64,000 nucleotides of DNA. It comes from Pseudonocardia abyssalis. GTDB taxonomy: Bacteria > Actinomycetota > Actinomycetes > Mycobacteriales > Pseudonocardiaceae. The notes beneath the pieces are model-generated. The model worked only from the letters and a program-made list of their open reading frames with translations. It made no database searches and was not told the origin of the DNA. Each line of letters starts with the position of its first letter. The first letter of the stretch is position 1. The DNA is taken from the NCBI RefSeq assembly GCF_019263705.2, contig NZ_JADQDK010000001.1, positions 1,364,001-1,428,000 of the forward strand, given 5' to 3'. Of the stretch, positions 63,481 through 64,000 are shown piece by piece. The position numbers and the translations under genes were made by a program.

Positions 63481-64000
63481 TCAGGTGCCCGTCCACACGG
63501 GTGCGCGCTTCTCCCGGAAGGCGAGCGGGCCCTCCTGCGCGTCGGCCGAGCGGTAGACCGGATCCCAGATCTCCTCGGCGCGGTCGTAGGCCTCGGCGCG
63601 GGGGTGGGTCGCGGACAGATACGCGGTGCGCTTGGCCGCCAGCACCGACAACGGGGCGTTCGCGGCGATCCGTTCGGCGAGTCGCTGGGTCCGCTCCCGC
63701 AGGTCGGCGAGGGGGACGACGTCGTTGACCAGCCCGTGCTCCCGCGCCCGGTCCGCGCCGATCGGGTCACCGGTCAGCAGGATCTCCAGCGCGACCCGCG
63801 GCGGGACCAACCACGACAGCGGCGCCGCCCACGGCGACCCGCGCCCGACCTTCACCTCCGACACCGCGAACCGCGCGTGCTCGGCGGCGACGACGAGGTC
63901 GCACTGCTGGGCGAGCAGGAACCCGCCGCCGTACGCGATGCCGTTGACCGCGGCGATCGTCGGTTTGGCGACCTCGACGTTGCGCCCGATCTGGGGCAGG
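63481..64000 (-). CDS. Enoyl-CoA hydratase/isomerase (partial, 5' end outside window)
   Basis: The frame runs leftward from the right edge to a stop at 63481 (173 codons seen). KPTIAAVNGIAYGGGFLLAQ is the crotonase oxyanion-hole region, followed by CDLVVAAEHARFAVSEVKVG and the later LLTGDPIGADRAREHGLVND. C-terminal EKRAPVWTGT is a usual end. The catalytic Glu pair typical of true hydratases is not clear (SEVKVGRGSPWAAPL has one Glu/Gly position changed), so another crotonase activity is possible. Acts on CoA thioesters in the cytosol. Confidence 0.88.
   Translation of the reverse strand, partial: LPQIGRNVEVAKPTIAAVNGIAYGGGFLLAQQCDLVVAAEHARFAVSEVKVGRGSPWAAPLSWLVPPRVALEILLTGDPIGADRAREHGLVNDVVPLADLRERTQRLAERIAANAPLSVLAAKRTAYLSATHPRAEAYDRAEEIWDPVYRSADAQEGPLAFREKRAPVWTGT

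Overview
The window is very GC-rich, uses many GTG starts, and has short or overlapping gene junctions (GTGA and ATGA). It carries a mycosporine gene set of the kind known from Actinosynnema and Pseudonocardia, a DUF222/HNH endonuclease and DevR/DevS-type signalling. Together these point to an actinobacterium of the Pseudonocardiaceae, most likely Pseudonocardia. The genus is an inference. No rRNA, tRNA, CRISPR array, insertion sequence or prophage was seen.

Bases 1-16150 look like a hypoxia/dormancy (DosR/DevR-type) island. It holds the start of a hydrogenase-4-like operon, DUF1918, a flavodoxin, a DUF1003 + Acg-type nitroreductase pair, two DevS-like GAF histidine kinases, a DevR-like regulator, a cupin, an OmpR-type two-component pair and a tandem universal stress protein. 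Seven copies of a palindromic element close to GGGACCTTCGGCCC lie upstream of these genes. Remnants of cydA/cydD, an APH/ATP-binding protein, a ctpF-like ATPase and an SDR are scattered among them.

Bases 16150-24460 are catabolic and patchy. There is a Rieske oxygenase beside a sarcosine-oxidase gene and a LysR gene that have both lost their 5' halves. A CoA ligase is translationally coupled to a sensor kinase and response regulator. Divergent to it, a linalool dehydratase/isomerase-like gene overlaps a SCO1-like gene.

Bases 24400-36300 form an aromatic-acid block. pcaI-pcaJ-pcaF (beta-ketoadipate end steps) has a divergent LysR gene. catR-catB-catA-catC runs leftward and benA-benB-benC runs rightward. 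The third ben gene is a single 887-codon frame that joins BenC, a GntR-type FCD sensor domain and BenD. Benzoate would go to catechol (Ben), then muconate and muconolactone (CatA, CatB, CatC). The enol-lactone hydrolase step is not in the window, and PcaIJ/F finish the route to succinyl-CoA and acetyl-CoA.

Bases 36300-54330 are mixed: a large LuxR-type ATPase regulator with a 15-bp minisatellite, a nuclease lipoprotein, a GH92 glycosidase coupled to a GT4 glycosyltransferase, an SNF2 helicase, a soluble Ser/Thr kinase beside a PAP2 phosphatase, a 1-Cys peroxiredoxin, an EamA exporter with a divergent MarR regulator, an SDR, a LysR gene and a small membrane protein.

Bases 54340-60430 hold a mycosporine-like amino acid operon (HAD-like gene, mysA, mysB, mysC, mysD) with a divergent TauD-type oxygenase. 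It is followed by a frameshifted aromatic ammonia-lyase remnant, a DUF222/HNH protein and the 3' part of an enoyl-CoA hydratase gene running off the right edge. Eleven gene remnants and four in-frame minisatellites (15 or 18 bp units) make the window unusually decayed and repeat-prone.
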